Made by a program: the position numbers and the translations under genes. A stretch of 64,000 bases of DNA from Lepisosteus oculatus. Lineage: Eukaryota > Chordata > Actinopteri > Semionotiformes > Lepisosteidae. Location: NCBI RefSeq assembly GCF_040954835.1, contig NC_090699.1:14129817-14193816 (forward strand), given 5' to 3'. Positions 33,101-45,100 of this stretch are shown piece after piece (the first letter of the stretch is position 1; each line of letters opens with the position of its first letter). The notes under the pieces are model-generated. The model had not been told where the DNA came from and did no database searches. It was given only the letters and a program-made list of their open reading frames with translations.

Positions 33101-36100
33101 ACTGAGAGAGAGGGGTTCATACAGACACACTGACTGACTGGACACTCCAGTACATTAACACTGCACTGAGAGAGAGGGGTTCATACAGACACACTGACTG
33201 ACTGGACACTCCAGTACATTAACACTGCACTGAGAGAGAGGGGTTCATACAGACACACTGACTGGACACTCCAGTACATTAACACTGCACTGAGAGAGAG
33301 GGGTTCATACAGACACACTGACTGACTGGACACTCCAGTACATTAACACTGCACTGAGAGAGAGGGGTTCATACAGACACACTGACTGACTGGACACTCC
33401 AGTACATTAACACTGCACTGAGAGAGAGGGGTTCATACAGACACACTGACTGACTGGACACTCCAGTACATTAACACTGCACTGAGAGAGAGGGGTTCAT
33501 ACAGACACACTGACTGGACACTCCAGTACATTAACACTGCACTGAGAGAGAGGGGTTCATACAGACACACTGACTGACTGGACACTCCAGTTCATTAACA
33601 CTGCACTGAGAGAGAGGGGTTCATACAGACACACTGACTGACTGGACACTCCAGTTCATTAACACTGCACTGAGAGAGAGGGGTTCATACAGACACACTG
33701 ACTGACTGGACACTCCAGTACATTAACACTGCACTGAGAGAGAGGGGTTCATACAGACACACTGACTGACTGGACACTCCAGTACATTAACACTGCACTG
33801 AGAGAGAGGGGTTCATACAGACACACTGACTGACTGGACACTCCAGTACATTAACACTGCACTGAGAGAGAGGGGTTCATACAGACACACTGACTGGACA
33901 CTCCAGTACATTAACACTGCACTGAGAGAGAGGGGTTCATACAGACACACTGACTGGACACTCCAGTACATTAACACTGCACTGAGAGAGAGGGGTTCAT
34001 ACAGACACACTGACTGACTGGACACTCCAGTACATTAACACTGCACTGAGAGAGAGGGGTTCATACAGACACACTGACTGGACACTCCAGTACATTAACA
34101 CTGCACTGAGAGAGAGTTCAATCAAACTTTATTTGACAGAAAAAAAACAAAAGTATTAATCAAGGGTCTTAAAACTCTATTTTAAGAATTAAGAAAAAAA
34201 AATAATAAAAATAAATAAAAACCATAATTGGAATAAAACTCTTTCATTATTTATGATCCTGCACAGGACATTTCCAAAACACCAAAACTTTTCGAATGTT
34301 CTGAGGTCATTATGCGATTTGTAAAACAGAAATTCTAACGATATCCTGCTCTTCACCAACCCTTCGAACATCCTCACCAAGTCTACAGACCCGGAACCAG
34401 AGATCTTATTTTTCCGAGTCCTGTAGATGGTGAGTTTGGCCTGGCCCAGCAAAAAATTAGCGAGGAGGGTCTGAGTTTTCCGTTTTTTTGTGTGACCTAC
34501 CCCAAACACGAAGATAACATTGTTGAAGGCCAGGCCAAGGTTGGTGAAGAGCCGGATCAGTACGGCAAACATGGGCGACAGGCGGGGGCAGGCGCTGTAG
34601 CAGTGGAACACCGTCTCCCTCTGAGCGCAGAAGGGACAGGCGTCAGACACCGCCGGGTCCAGAACCGACACAAACGAGTTGACCCCCAGGATGGTGTGCA
34701 GGACCCTCCACTGCAGATCACCAGCCCTCTTGTTGAGGGGAAATCTGTAGAGGCTACCCCAGGCAGGCCGGACGTCATCCGGCACTCCCAGACGAGCCCT
34801 CCAGGGGGTGTCAGGGAGCGCGGACAGCTGGGCCTGGTGCCTAGATGTTACGACTAGTCTGTACAGACATTTCCCCCCAACACCAGCTAGAGACCTCTCC
34901 TCTGAGGCAAGGGGCTCAAGGAGAGATCCCGTCGGTCCGGAACTGAGCGCAGGAGACACTAGCAGACCAGGGAAAGGAGGCTGTGTGGTTGGAATGCGAT
35001 GATCCTCAAACAGACCCTGGATCAGCAGCATCTCCTGGAGAGGCAGAGCAGAGCGAAGCTGACTGAGAAACCTGTCTACACACCGCCGCGAGTGTAGTCC
35101 CAGCGCGTCACACGCCCACTCCACGCTGCGCCAGCAGCCCTGATCCACGTCCAGCAGGTGGTGGAGCTGTGTAATGTTGGCGTGGACCAGTCTGCTGGTA
35201 AAGTCCAAGGAGCGGCCCGGTTCTATGTCCATTCGTAGATTGTGTATTAATGGTTCCCTGAGTGTCCAGTATAGACTGGGCCGCTCCTCTTCCCTCTGCA
35301 CGCGCAGATGCCGCCAGGCCTCCAGGAGACTGCGCTGGAAAGGCGGCAGTGGAGACAGGTCAACCCTGCTGGTGTCCATTAGGAAGAGCACACAGTCGAG
35401 CCCGAGGTGTCCTGCTCGACGCAGCAGGGTGAAGGTCAGCTCCCTCCAGGACAGCGAGGCCGGGCCGAACAGCAGCTTCTGCACTGCCTGCAGGCGAAAG
35501 GCGTCCACTCGGCTCCGGATGTCGATAAGTCCTTGCCCTCCGTCCTCTCTGGGCAAATAGAGGACGCCCCTCCGCAGCCAGTGCAGTCCGTCCCAGAAGA
35601 AGTCGAGGAGCGTGGCCTGCAGCTCCTCGACCAGTCCGGCTGGTGGCTCCAGACACACCAAGCGATGCCACAACATCGAAGCCACCAGGGTGTTGACAAT
35701 CAGAGCCCGGCCTCTGTAGGAGATCTGGGGGAGCAGCCAGCGCCAGCGGTCCAGACGACCTTTCACTTTTTCAAGGAGCCCCTCCCAGTTCTTTTTCACG
35801 CTGGCCTCATCCCCCAGGTGCACCCCCAGGTATTTGAGTCCCCCTCTGGTCCAGCTGAGCCTCTCTGGCAAGGCTGGGGGACCCATCTCGCTCCACTCCC
35901 CCAGGAGTAGGGCGCTACTCTTGGCCCAGTTCACTTTGGCTGATGATAGCCGCTGGAAATCACTTAAAGTTGTCTGTAGCGCCCTGACATCCTGTTCTCC
36001 ACTGACCACGACCATGATGTCATCAGCGTACGCCGAGATCTTGACAGTGGAGTCAGGGCAGCCCGGGATGGACAGCCCCTTGATGACCCGGCGCAGCTGA

Positions 36101-39100
36101 TGTAGCAGAGGCTCGATGGCAAGGGAGTAGAGCATTCCTGAGAGTGCACAGCCCTGCCTGACTCCCCTCCGCACTGGAAACGGAGCACTCAGCCCTCCGT
36201 TGACCTTTAGCACACTGAAGATGTCACTGTACAGCACCTGAATCATGGCAACAAAGACAGGGCTGAACCCGAAGGACCTCATGGTCCTCCACAAATACTG
36301 ATGTTCAACCCTATCGAAGGCCTTTTCCTGGTCTAACGAAATGAGACCAGTGTCTAAACCCAATAGTCTGGAGGTGGCCAAAACATCTCGAATCAGAAAT
36401 ATGTTATCAAAGATTGACCTTCCGGGCACGCAGTACGATTGGTCGGAGTGCACCACAGACCCCAGCACCACCTTCAGCCTGTTGGCCAGAGCCTTGGACA
36501 GGATTTTATAATCCACACACAGCAGGGCAACAGGTCTCCAGTTCTTAATGTCACACAGGTCCCCTTTCTTGGGCAGCAGGGTGACAATAGCTCTCCTGCA
36601 ACTCAGTGGCAGATCCCCCTGCTCCAGACTTTCCAAATATACATCGAGCAGGTCAGGACCCAGCACAGCCCAGAAGGCACGATAGAATTCGGCTGGCAGG
36701 CCATCGAGACCAGGGGTCTTGCCATTGCTCAAGCCACTGAGTGCGGTGGAGAGCTCCTCCAGGGAGAGAGGCCTCTCCAGCCCTGCCCTTTCCTCTTCGG
36801 GGACCTGTGGAAGGTCTTCAAGGAACCTGCGTGTGCGGACCGAGTCCTCACTAGCCTCGCTGGAGAAGAGCGCTTTATAGAACTGCACGGTCCTCTCCTG
36901 GATCTGCCCGGCCTCGTGCAGCTCCTGCCCTGTCTCCGAGCGCAGGCAGTGGATCTGCCGGCTCTGGCCCGGTTTCTTCTCTAGGCCGAAGAAATAGCGA
37001 GTCGGGGCGTCTACCTGTGATGCACTCTGAACCCTAGAATTTATTAGAGCTCCTTGTACTTTTGTGTCCAGAAGGCCAATGAGTGATTCTTTTTGGGTTT
37101 GGAGGTCATCAATTAGCCTCCTGTCTGCACGACACTCCAGAGCCTGGTGGAGCTCCAGAATGTCTCTCTCCAGAGCCTTCATGGACTCATGGATACCTCT
37201 CGTGACACTTCCAGTGTACTGCTGGCAGAACTGGCGAATCTGCACCTTGCCAATATCCCACCACTGCCTCAGGGAGACAAAGTGGGCTTTCTGACTCCTC
37301 CACTGCTGCCAGAAGAACACGAGGCAGTCGCAGAAGTGAGCATCGTCAAGCAGCTGGGTATTAAAGTGCCAGTAGGCACTGCGGGCCCTCACTGATGGCA
37401 CAGCGACTGTGCAGACAGTGAGACAGTGGTCCGACAGGCCCACTGGACAGATGGAGCACTGCTTGACGATGCTGTAATGATGTTTACGGCAGTAAAGTCG
37501 GTCTAGCCTGGCCAGAGAGAGGGTATTCCCCCTGACCTGGGCCCAGGTGTACTGCCTCGTGTCCCCATGACATCTCCTCCAGATGTCAGTGAGGTCAGAC
37601 TTGACGAGGATCCTGCGCAACTCCCTGGCCGACGGGCCATGTGGCTCTGCGTGATTCCTGTCCAGTGTGCTGTTCTCTGTGCAGTTGAAATCACCCCCCA
37701 GGAAGACCAGCTCTTCAGGCTGGCAGGTCGCCAGTGCAGTCTCAAGCTCCCTGAAGAGGGTGACCCTCTCCCCGCCGTCGGTGGGAGCGTAAACGTTAAT
37801 AAAAACAAAGGTTTTCTTTCCGATAACTACTCGCACGAGTAGCAGGCGACCCTTCACCACCTCCTGGACGGCGATAGAGAGGGGCTTGAACCCCACAGAG
37901 AACAGCACCGCGACCCCCGCGCTCACAGGGGACCCGTGACTGTACACGATGTCCCCCTGCCACTCCCGCTGCCAGGCGACGATGTTGGAGCTGTCGGTGT
38001 GGGTCTCCTGCAGGAAAGTCACCTGCAGGTTCTTTTCTTTGATAATCTCCAACACCGCAGCTCGCTTCAAAGCCCTCCTGCACCCATTGGTGTTCAAACT
38101 CCCTATCCTAATGTCGCCCATGTTTGCGGAAAAGAAAAAAAGAAAAAACATAAAACACGAACAGACACGTAGCACGCAGACGGATAGTGATGTGACGTGA
38201 GAGACAGGACTCATTCGTGCTGAGGTGCGTTCCGCGGTCCTGCCTTGATCTTACCTAAAAGGCTCTTCAGGCGCCATCTCTCCTGATCGCTGAAGTCATT
38301 CGCACCCGAGCCCCTCTTCAGATGGCGCGTCGCGGAGAGGACAAAGAGCTCGGTGTCGGGAAAAAAGTCCTCGACCACAGTTCCCCTCTTACCTTTAGTC
38401 TTCTCTAAGAACTCCCTAATGCTCTGGAAACTGTAGCCTCCTCTGCAGCTCCGCCGGGCCGAGGAGCCCGAGGCGAGAGAGGAGTCGGTGAAGCCGCCCT
38501 CGTCGTCGCTCCCGGACTCCGAGGAGCTCCGGGCGGCGGCGGCGGTGGCGGCGAGGACACTCCAGCGCGTCCTCACTCTCCCGGTGTCGGAGTCACTCGC
38601 GGCCCCCGGGCCGGCGACAGAGCCGCCCTCCACCGAGCTCTCTGTGCTGCGCTTCTTCTGCACCGCACTCTGCACAGATTTTTTCGTGCGCTTTCTCCGC
38701 GGCGTCTTAAAACCATCATCTATTTTTTCAGATGATAACTCATTTCCTCCCCACACCGTGTCTACAATTTTCGCTGGCGCTTGAGACGCGTTTTCCCCTG
38801 TCGGTGTCACTACCTGCTCTCTCTCTCCCTGACTCTCCTGAGCAGCGCTCATCTCTCCGCCAGCGCTCATCTCTTGCTCTCCGGTGTGGGGGGCTCCCTG
38901 CTCTTCTGAGGGCTGCGGTGGTCCACTCTTTACTATCTGCTCTCCTGATTGGGACGCCACCGGCTCGGGCTCACCTGCTCCCTCCAGCGATCTCCTCTCC
39001 TGCACCCCGGCCGTGGGCTCTGACTCCCCGCTGCCTCCCTGCGCTGCTCCGCTCCCCGCTGCCTGACGCTGTCGGCTAGCCTCCTGTGCGCCCTGGGGCT

Positions 39101-42100
39101 GAGGCTCCCTGCCTGTCTCTTCCTCCACCTCCGGGCAGTTCTTCACCACATGCCCCTCGCTCCCGCACCTGAAGCACTTAATCGATTCCGAAGTCACGAA
39201 TACAACATAGTCGCAGCTGTCAATACGAAATTTAAGGGCCACATTGATCTCTTCCGTGGGGTTTTTTAGGATGACGTAGACCTGTCTCCGGAAAGAGACG
39301 ACGTGCTTCAGCTGCGGAGCCCTGCAGCCCAGAGGGACCCTCCTGATCGGAGAGACCACCTGTCCGTATCGGGACAGTTCCCTCTCCAGCAGCTCGTTCC
39401 TCATGAACGGAGGCACGTTGGAGAGGGTGATCTTTCGAGCCGGGGCCGCGAGAGGCAGTACCGGGGTGAAGGTGCCGTCCAGGACGACTCCCTTCTCCAC
39501 CAGGGTGTTTGCCAAATCGGTAGACTGCAAGAAAATGACTATACCTCCACTCATGCGGGAAGCGGACCTGATGTTCCTGCAGCCCACGACCTCCCCGACC
39601 GCAAGAACGCACCTCTCAAGCGGACAGAACTCCGCAGGGGAGATTTTCACACCATGGCGACGAGTTAGTTTCTCAAAGGAGAGGTCTGGAGGATCAGAGC
39701 CTCCAGAACCGGCCATGATGAGAAAATAAACCCCGCTTTTCCCCAAAAAAGACAGAAAAACACAAACCCAGTGAAGAAAACACCGCCACACGATCAAACC
39801 CACCGAAGCTCCGCCCACTCACTCACTCAGTCTCGCGAGAAACACACAGAGAGAGAGAGAGGGGTTCATACAGACACACTGACTGACTGGACACTCCAGT
39901 ACATCAACACTGCACTGAGAGAGAGGGGTTCATACAGACACACTGACTGACTGGACACTCCAGTACATTAACACTGCACTGAGAGAGAGGGGTTCATACA
40001 GACACACTGACTGACTGGACACTCCAGTACATTAACACTGCACTGAGAGAGAGGGGTTCATACAGACACACTGACTGACTGGACACTCCAGTACATTAAC
40101 ACTGCACTGAGAGAGAGGGGTTCATACAGACACACTGACTGGACACTCCAGTACATTAACACTGCACTGAGAGAGAGGGGTTCATACAGACTGTACACTG
40201 TCGGTAACTAAGACACGGAGACTCACGGTGTGGAAGGGGTTGTTACAGCCGCTGCAGAACTGGTGCCGGCACTGGGAGCAGGTGAAGTGCATGCAGCCCC
40301 CCTTCGACAGAGCGTACTGGAACCTGCAGTTGGGACAGGCTAAGAGAGAGGGGAGTCAGGACTTCCACAGCCAGCCACAGCAGCAGGAAGTCTACACAAG
40401 ACACGGGGTACAAACACAAATACCCCACACGCCCTCCATCAGTAACAGTGTCTGTACCGGTGCTGCTGTCACAGAGACAGCCACAGCTAACAGCAACAGT
40501 AACAGTGTCTGTACTGGTGCTGCTGTCACAGCCAGAATCATCAGCTACAGTAACAGTGGCTGTACTGATGCAGTTGTCACAGAGACAGCCAGAATCATCA
40601 GCTACAGTAACAGTGGCTGTACTGATGCAGTTGTCACAGAGACAGCCAGAATCATCAGCTACAGTAACAGTGGTTGTACTGATGCAGTTGTCATGGAGAC
40701 AGCCAGAATCATCAGCTACAGTAACAGTGGCTGTACTGATGCAGTTGTCACAGAGACAGCCAGAATAAACAGCAACAGTAACAGTGGCTGTACTGATGCA
40801 GTTGTCACAGAGACAGCCAGAATAAACAGCAACAGTAACAGTGGCTGTACTGATGCAGTTGTCACAGAGACAGCCAGAATAAACAGCAACAGTAACAGTG
40901 GCTGTACTGATGCAGTTGTCACAGAGACAGCCAGAATCATCAGCTACAGTAACAGTGGCTGTACTGATGCAGTTGTCACAGAGACAGCCAGAATCATCAG
41001 CTACAGTAACAGTGGTTGTACTGATGCAGTTGTCACAGAGACAGCCAGAATAAACAGCAACAGTAACAGTGGCTGTACTGATGCAGTTGTCACAGAGACA
41101 GCCAGAATCATCAGCTACAGTAACAGTGGCTGTACTGATGCAGTTGTCACAGAGACAGCCAGAATCATCAGCTACAGTAACAGTGGCTGTACTGATACAG
41201 TTGTCACAGAGACAGCCAGAATCATCAGCTACAGTAACAGTGGTTGTACTGATGCATTTGTCACAGAGACAGCCAGAATAAACAGCAACAGTAACAGTGT
41301 CTGTACCGGTGCTGCTGTCACAGCCAGAATCATCAGCTACAGTAACAGTGGCTGTACTGATGCAGTTGTCATGGAGACAGCCAGAATCATCAGCTACAGT
41401 AACAGTGGCTGTACTGATGCAGTTGTCATGGAGACAGCCAGAATAAACAGCAACAGTAACAGTGACTGTAATGATGAGGTTGTTGCAGAGACAGTGAGCA
41501 GTAAAATCAACAGTGTTGTTTCTTACTGATGCCGTTGTCACGGAGATAGCCAGCCAAGCCCTGCCTCTGGTACTCTGGGTCGTTCTCTCTCTTCCACAGC
41601 TGGAACTGATCGCAGGTCAAACCAGCGTGCTGCTGTTCCCACTGTGTAAAACACACACAGCAAAAACTGTAACAGCACTGTGTATGATAGTGTGGGCAGC
41701 ACAGCAGGAATATTATACAGCTGTTGTTATATCGTGTGTGTGACACGATAGGCATGTTAGAGAGTGTGTGACGTATGCTAAACCCATACATACGCTACAT
41801 AACACACACTAACACAAACTGGCATACTCTGTATAACACGCACACTGTATATAGTGTATAACACACCATGTAAGAAGTTGTATAAAACACACAAACATCA
41901 GATCAACACACTAACCCTGCAATACAGATCACACACTATGTAACATGATGCATAACACACTATAGCCTGTACAGCACAGCCTGTACATCCAGCACATACA
42001 CAATACAACCAGTACAATACAGTACTTATAAACAGATGTGCACACTACAGCCTGTATGTCTAACGCTCACACTGTATCACACACCCTGTGTGAATACTCA

Positions 42101-45100
42101 CTGGTTTCTTGCACTGGGCACAGAAGCTTTTCCTGCACTGTGGACAGGTCACTTTCAGCTGGTCACCATCGTAGATAAACCCAAAGGTGCACTAATATGG
42201 AAAGGGAGAGCAACAGAGAAGTCATGACTCCTTACTCCTGGAAGACAGGGTCCCCCTGAGATGTAGAAACCTCCTTCCCATGGTCCCACGGTACACCTGT
42301 TATGTCCCAGAGGGTGATCAGGCACAGGCTCCCTGAGCTCTGACACTGGTGGAGTAAGCTCTCTAAGTCAGCACAGCCGATTGTAAGGCAGTCAGTTTAT
42401 AAGGGAGTCAGTGCAGGTGTACTCAGTCAGTTTATAAGGGAGTCAGTGCAGGTGTACTCAGTCAGTAAGGGAGTCAGTGCAGGTGTACTCAGTCAGTAAG
42501 GGATTCAGTGCGGGTGTACTCAGTCAGTATGGGAGTCAGTGCGGGTGTACTCAGTCAGTAAGGGAGTCAGTGCGGGTGTACTCAGTCAGTCAGTAAGGAA
42601 GTCAGTGCGGGTGTACTCAGTCAGTATGGGAGTCAGTGCGTGTGTACTCAGTCAGTATGGGAGTCAGTGCGGGTGTACTCAGTCAGTATGGGAGTCACTG
42701 CGGGTGTACTTAGTCAGTTTATAAGGGAGTCAGTGCAGGTGTACTCAGTCAGTAAGGGAGTCAGTGCAGGTGTACTCAGTCAGTATGGGAGTCAGTGCAG
42801 GTGTACTCAGTCAGTATGGGAGTCAGTGCGGGTGTACTCAGTCAGTAAGGGAGTCAGTGCGGGTGTACTCAGTCAGTAAGGGAGTCAGTGCAGGTGTACT
42901 CAGTCAGTAAGGGAGTCAGTGCGTGTGTACTCAGTCAGTATGGGAGTCAGTGCGGGTGTACTCAGTCAGTATGGGAGTCACTGCGGGTGTACTTAGTCAG
43001 TTTATAAGGGAGTCAGTGCAGGTGTATTCAGTCAGTTTATAAGGGAGTCAGTGCGGGTGTACTCAGTCAGTAAGGGAGTCAGTGCGTGTGTACTCAGTCA
43101 GTAAGGGAGTCAGTGCAGGTGTACTCAGTCAGTAAGGGAGTCAGTGCGGGTGTACTCAGTCAGTAAGGGAGTCAGTGCAGGTGTACTCAGTCAGTAAGGG
43201 AGTCAGTGCAGGTGTACTCAGTCAGTATGGGAGTCAGTGCAGGTGTACTCAGTCAGTAAGGGAGTCAGTGCGGGTGTACTCAGTCAGTAAGGGAGTCAGT
43301 GCGGGTGTACTCAGTCAGTAAGGGAGTCAGTGCGGGTGTACTCAGTCAGTAAGGGAGTCAGTGCGGGTGTACTCAGTCAGTATGGGAGTCAGTGCAGGTG
43401 TAGTCAGTCAGTAAGGGAGTCAGTGTGGGTGTACTCAGTCAGTAAGGGAGTCAGTGCAGGTGTACTCAGTCAGTAAGGGAGTCAGTGCGGGTGTACTCAG
43501 TCAGTAAGGGAGTCAGTGCGGGTGTACTCAGTCAGTAAGGGAGTCAGTGCGGGTGTACTCAGTCAGTATGGGAGTCAGTGCAGGTGTACTCAGTCAGTAA
43601 GGGAGTCAGTGCGGGTGTACTCAGTAAGGGAGTCAGTGCGGGTGTACTCAGTAAGGGAGTCAGTGCGGGTGTACTCAGTCAGTAAGGGAGTCAGTGCGGG
43701 TGTACTCAGTAAGGGAGTCAGTGCGGGTGTACTCAGTCAGTAAGGGAGTCAGTGCAGGTGTACTCAGTCAGTAAGGGAGTCAGTGCGGGTGTACTCAGTC
43801 AGTAAGGGAGTCAGTGTGGGTGTACTCAGTCAGTAAGGGAGTCAGTGCAGGTGTACTCAGTCAGTATGGGAGTCAGTGCAGGTGTACTCAGTCAGTAAGG
43901 GAGTCAGTGCGGGTGTACTCAGTCAGTATGGGAGTCAGTGCAGGTGTACTCAGTCAGTATGGGAGTCAGTGCAGGTGTACTCAGTCAGTCAGTAAGGGAG
44001 TCAGTGCGGGTGTACTCAGTCAGTCAGTAAGGAAGTCAGTGCAGGTGTACTCAGTCAGTATGGGAGTCAGTGCGGGTGTACTCAGTCAGTAAGGGAGTCA
44101 GTGCAGGTGTACTCAGTCAGTCAGTAAGGAAGTCAGTGCAGGTGTACTCAGTCAGTATGGGAGTCAGTGCGGGTGTACTCAGTCAGTAAGGGAGTCAGTG
44201 CAGGTGTACTCAGTCAGTATGGGAGTCAGTGCGGGTGTACTCAGTCAGTAAGGGAGTCAGTGCAGGTGTACTCAGTCAGTATGGGAGTCAGTGCAGGTGT
44301 ACTCAGTCAGTAAGGGAGTCAGTGTGGGTGTACTCAGTCAGTATGGGAGTCAGTGCGGGTGTACTCAGTCAGTATGGGAGTCAGTGCAGGTGTACTCAGT
44401 CAGTCAGTAAGGGAGTCAGTGCGGGTGTACTCAGTCAGTAAGGGAGTCAGTGCGGGTGTACTCAGTCAGTATGGGAGTCAGTGCTGGTGTACTCAGTCAG
44501 TAAGGGAATCAGTGCAGGTGTACTCAGTCAGTAAGGGAGTCAGTGCAGGTGTACTCAGTCAGTAAGGGAGTCAGTGCGGGTGTACTCAGTCAGTAAGGGA
44601 GTCAGTGCGGGTGTACTCAGTCAGTATGGGAGTCAGTGCAGGTGTACTCAGTCAGTAAGGGAGTCAGTGCGGGTGTACTCAGTCAGTAAGGGAGTCAGTG
44701 CAGGTGTACTCAGTCAGTAAGGAAGTCAGTGCAGGTGTACTCAGTCAGTACGGGAGTCAGTGCGGGTGTACTCAGTCAGTACGGGAGTCAGTGCAGGTGT
44801 ACTCAGTCAGTATGGGAGTCAGTGCAGGTGTACTCAGTCAGTAAGGGAGTCAGTGCGGGTGTACTCAGTCAGTAAGGGAGTCAGTGCAGGTGTACTCAGT
44901 CAGTATGGGAGTCAGTGCGGGTGTACTCAGTCAGTATGGGAGTCACTGCGGGTGTACTTAGTCAGTTTATAAGGGAGTCAGTGCAGGTGTACTCAGTCAG
45001 TAAGGGAGTCAGTGCAGGTTTACTCAGTCAGTAAGGGAGTCAGTGCGGGTGTACTCAGTCAGTAAGGGAGTCAGTGCAGGTGTACTCAGTCAGTAAGGGA

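Larger units (their letters stand above)
34117..39848 (-). mobile_element. Tx1/L1-type non-LTR retrotransposon, apparently full length
   Basis: A 5.7-kb element with two long ORFs overlapping by four bases (ATGA at 38214-38211). The 5' UTR is very short. The 3' UTR is about 70 bp, containing AATAAA and ending gtttgattgaa with no A tail. Left flank gagagagag (34108-34116) and right flank gagagagagagag (39849-39861) are parts of the same satellite unit, so the target-site duplication lies in the GA tract. It sits in the rnf31 intron between RING2 and the LDD, in the same orientation as rnf31. Confidence 0.88.

Noticed and set aside
40243-41541. Open frames of about 430 codons on both strands
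   Set aside because: They translate the 57-bp junction-derived array. The - strand frame does not match the RING2 exon frame at its end.
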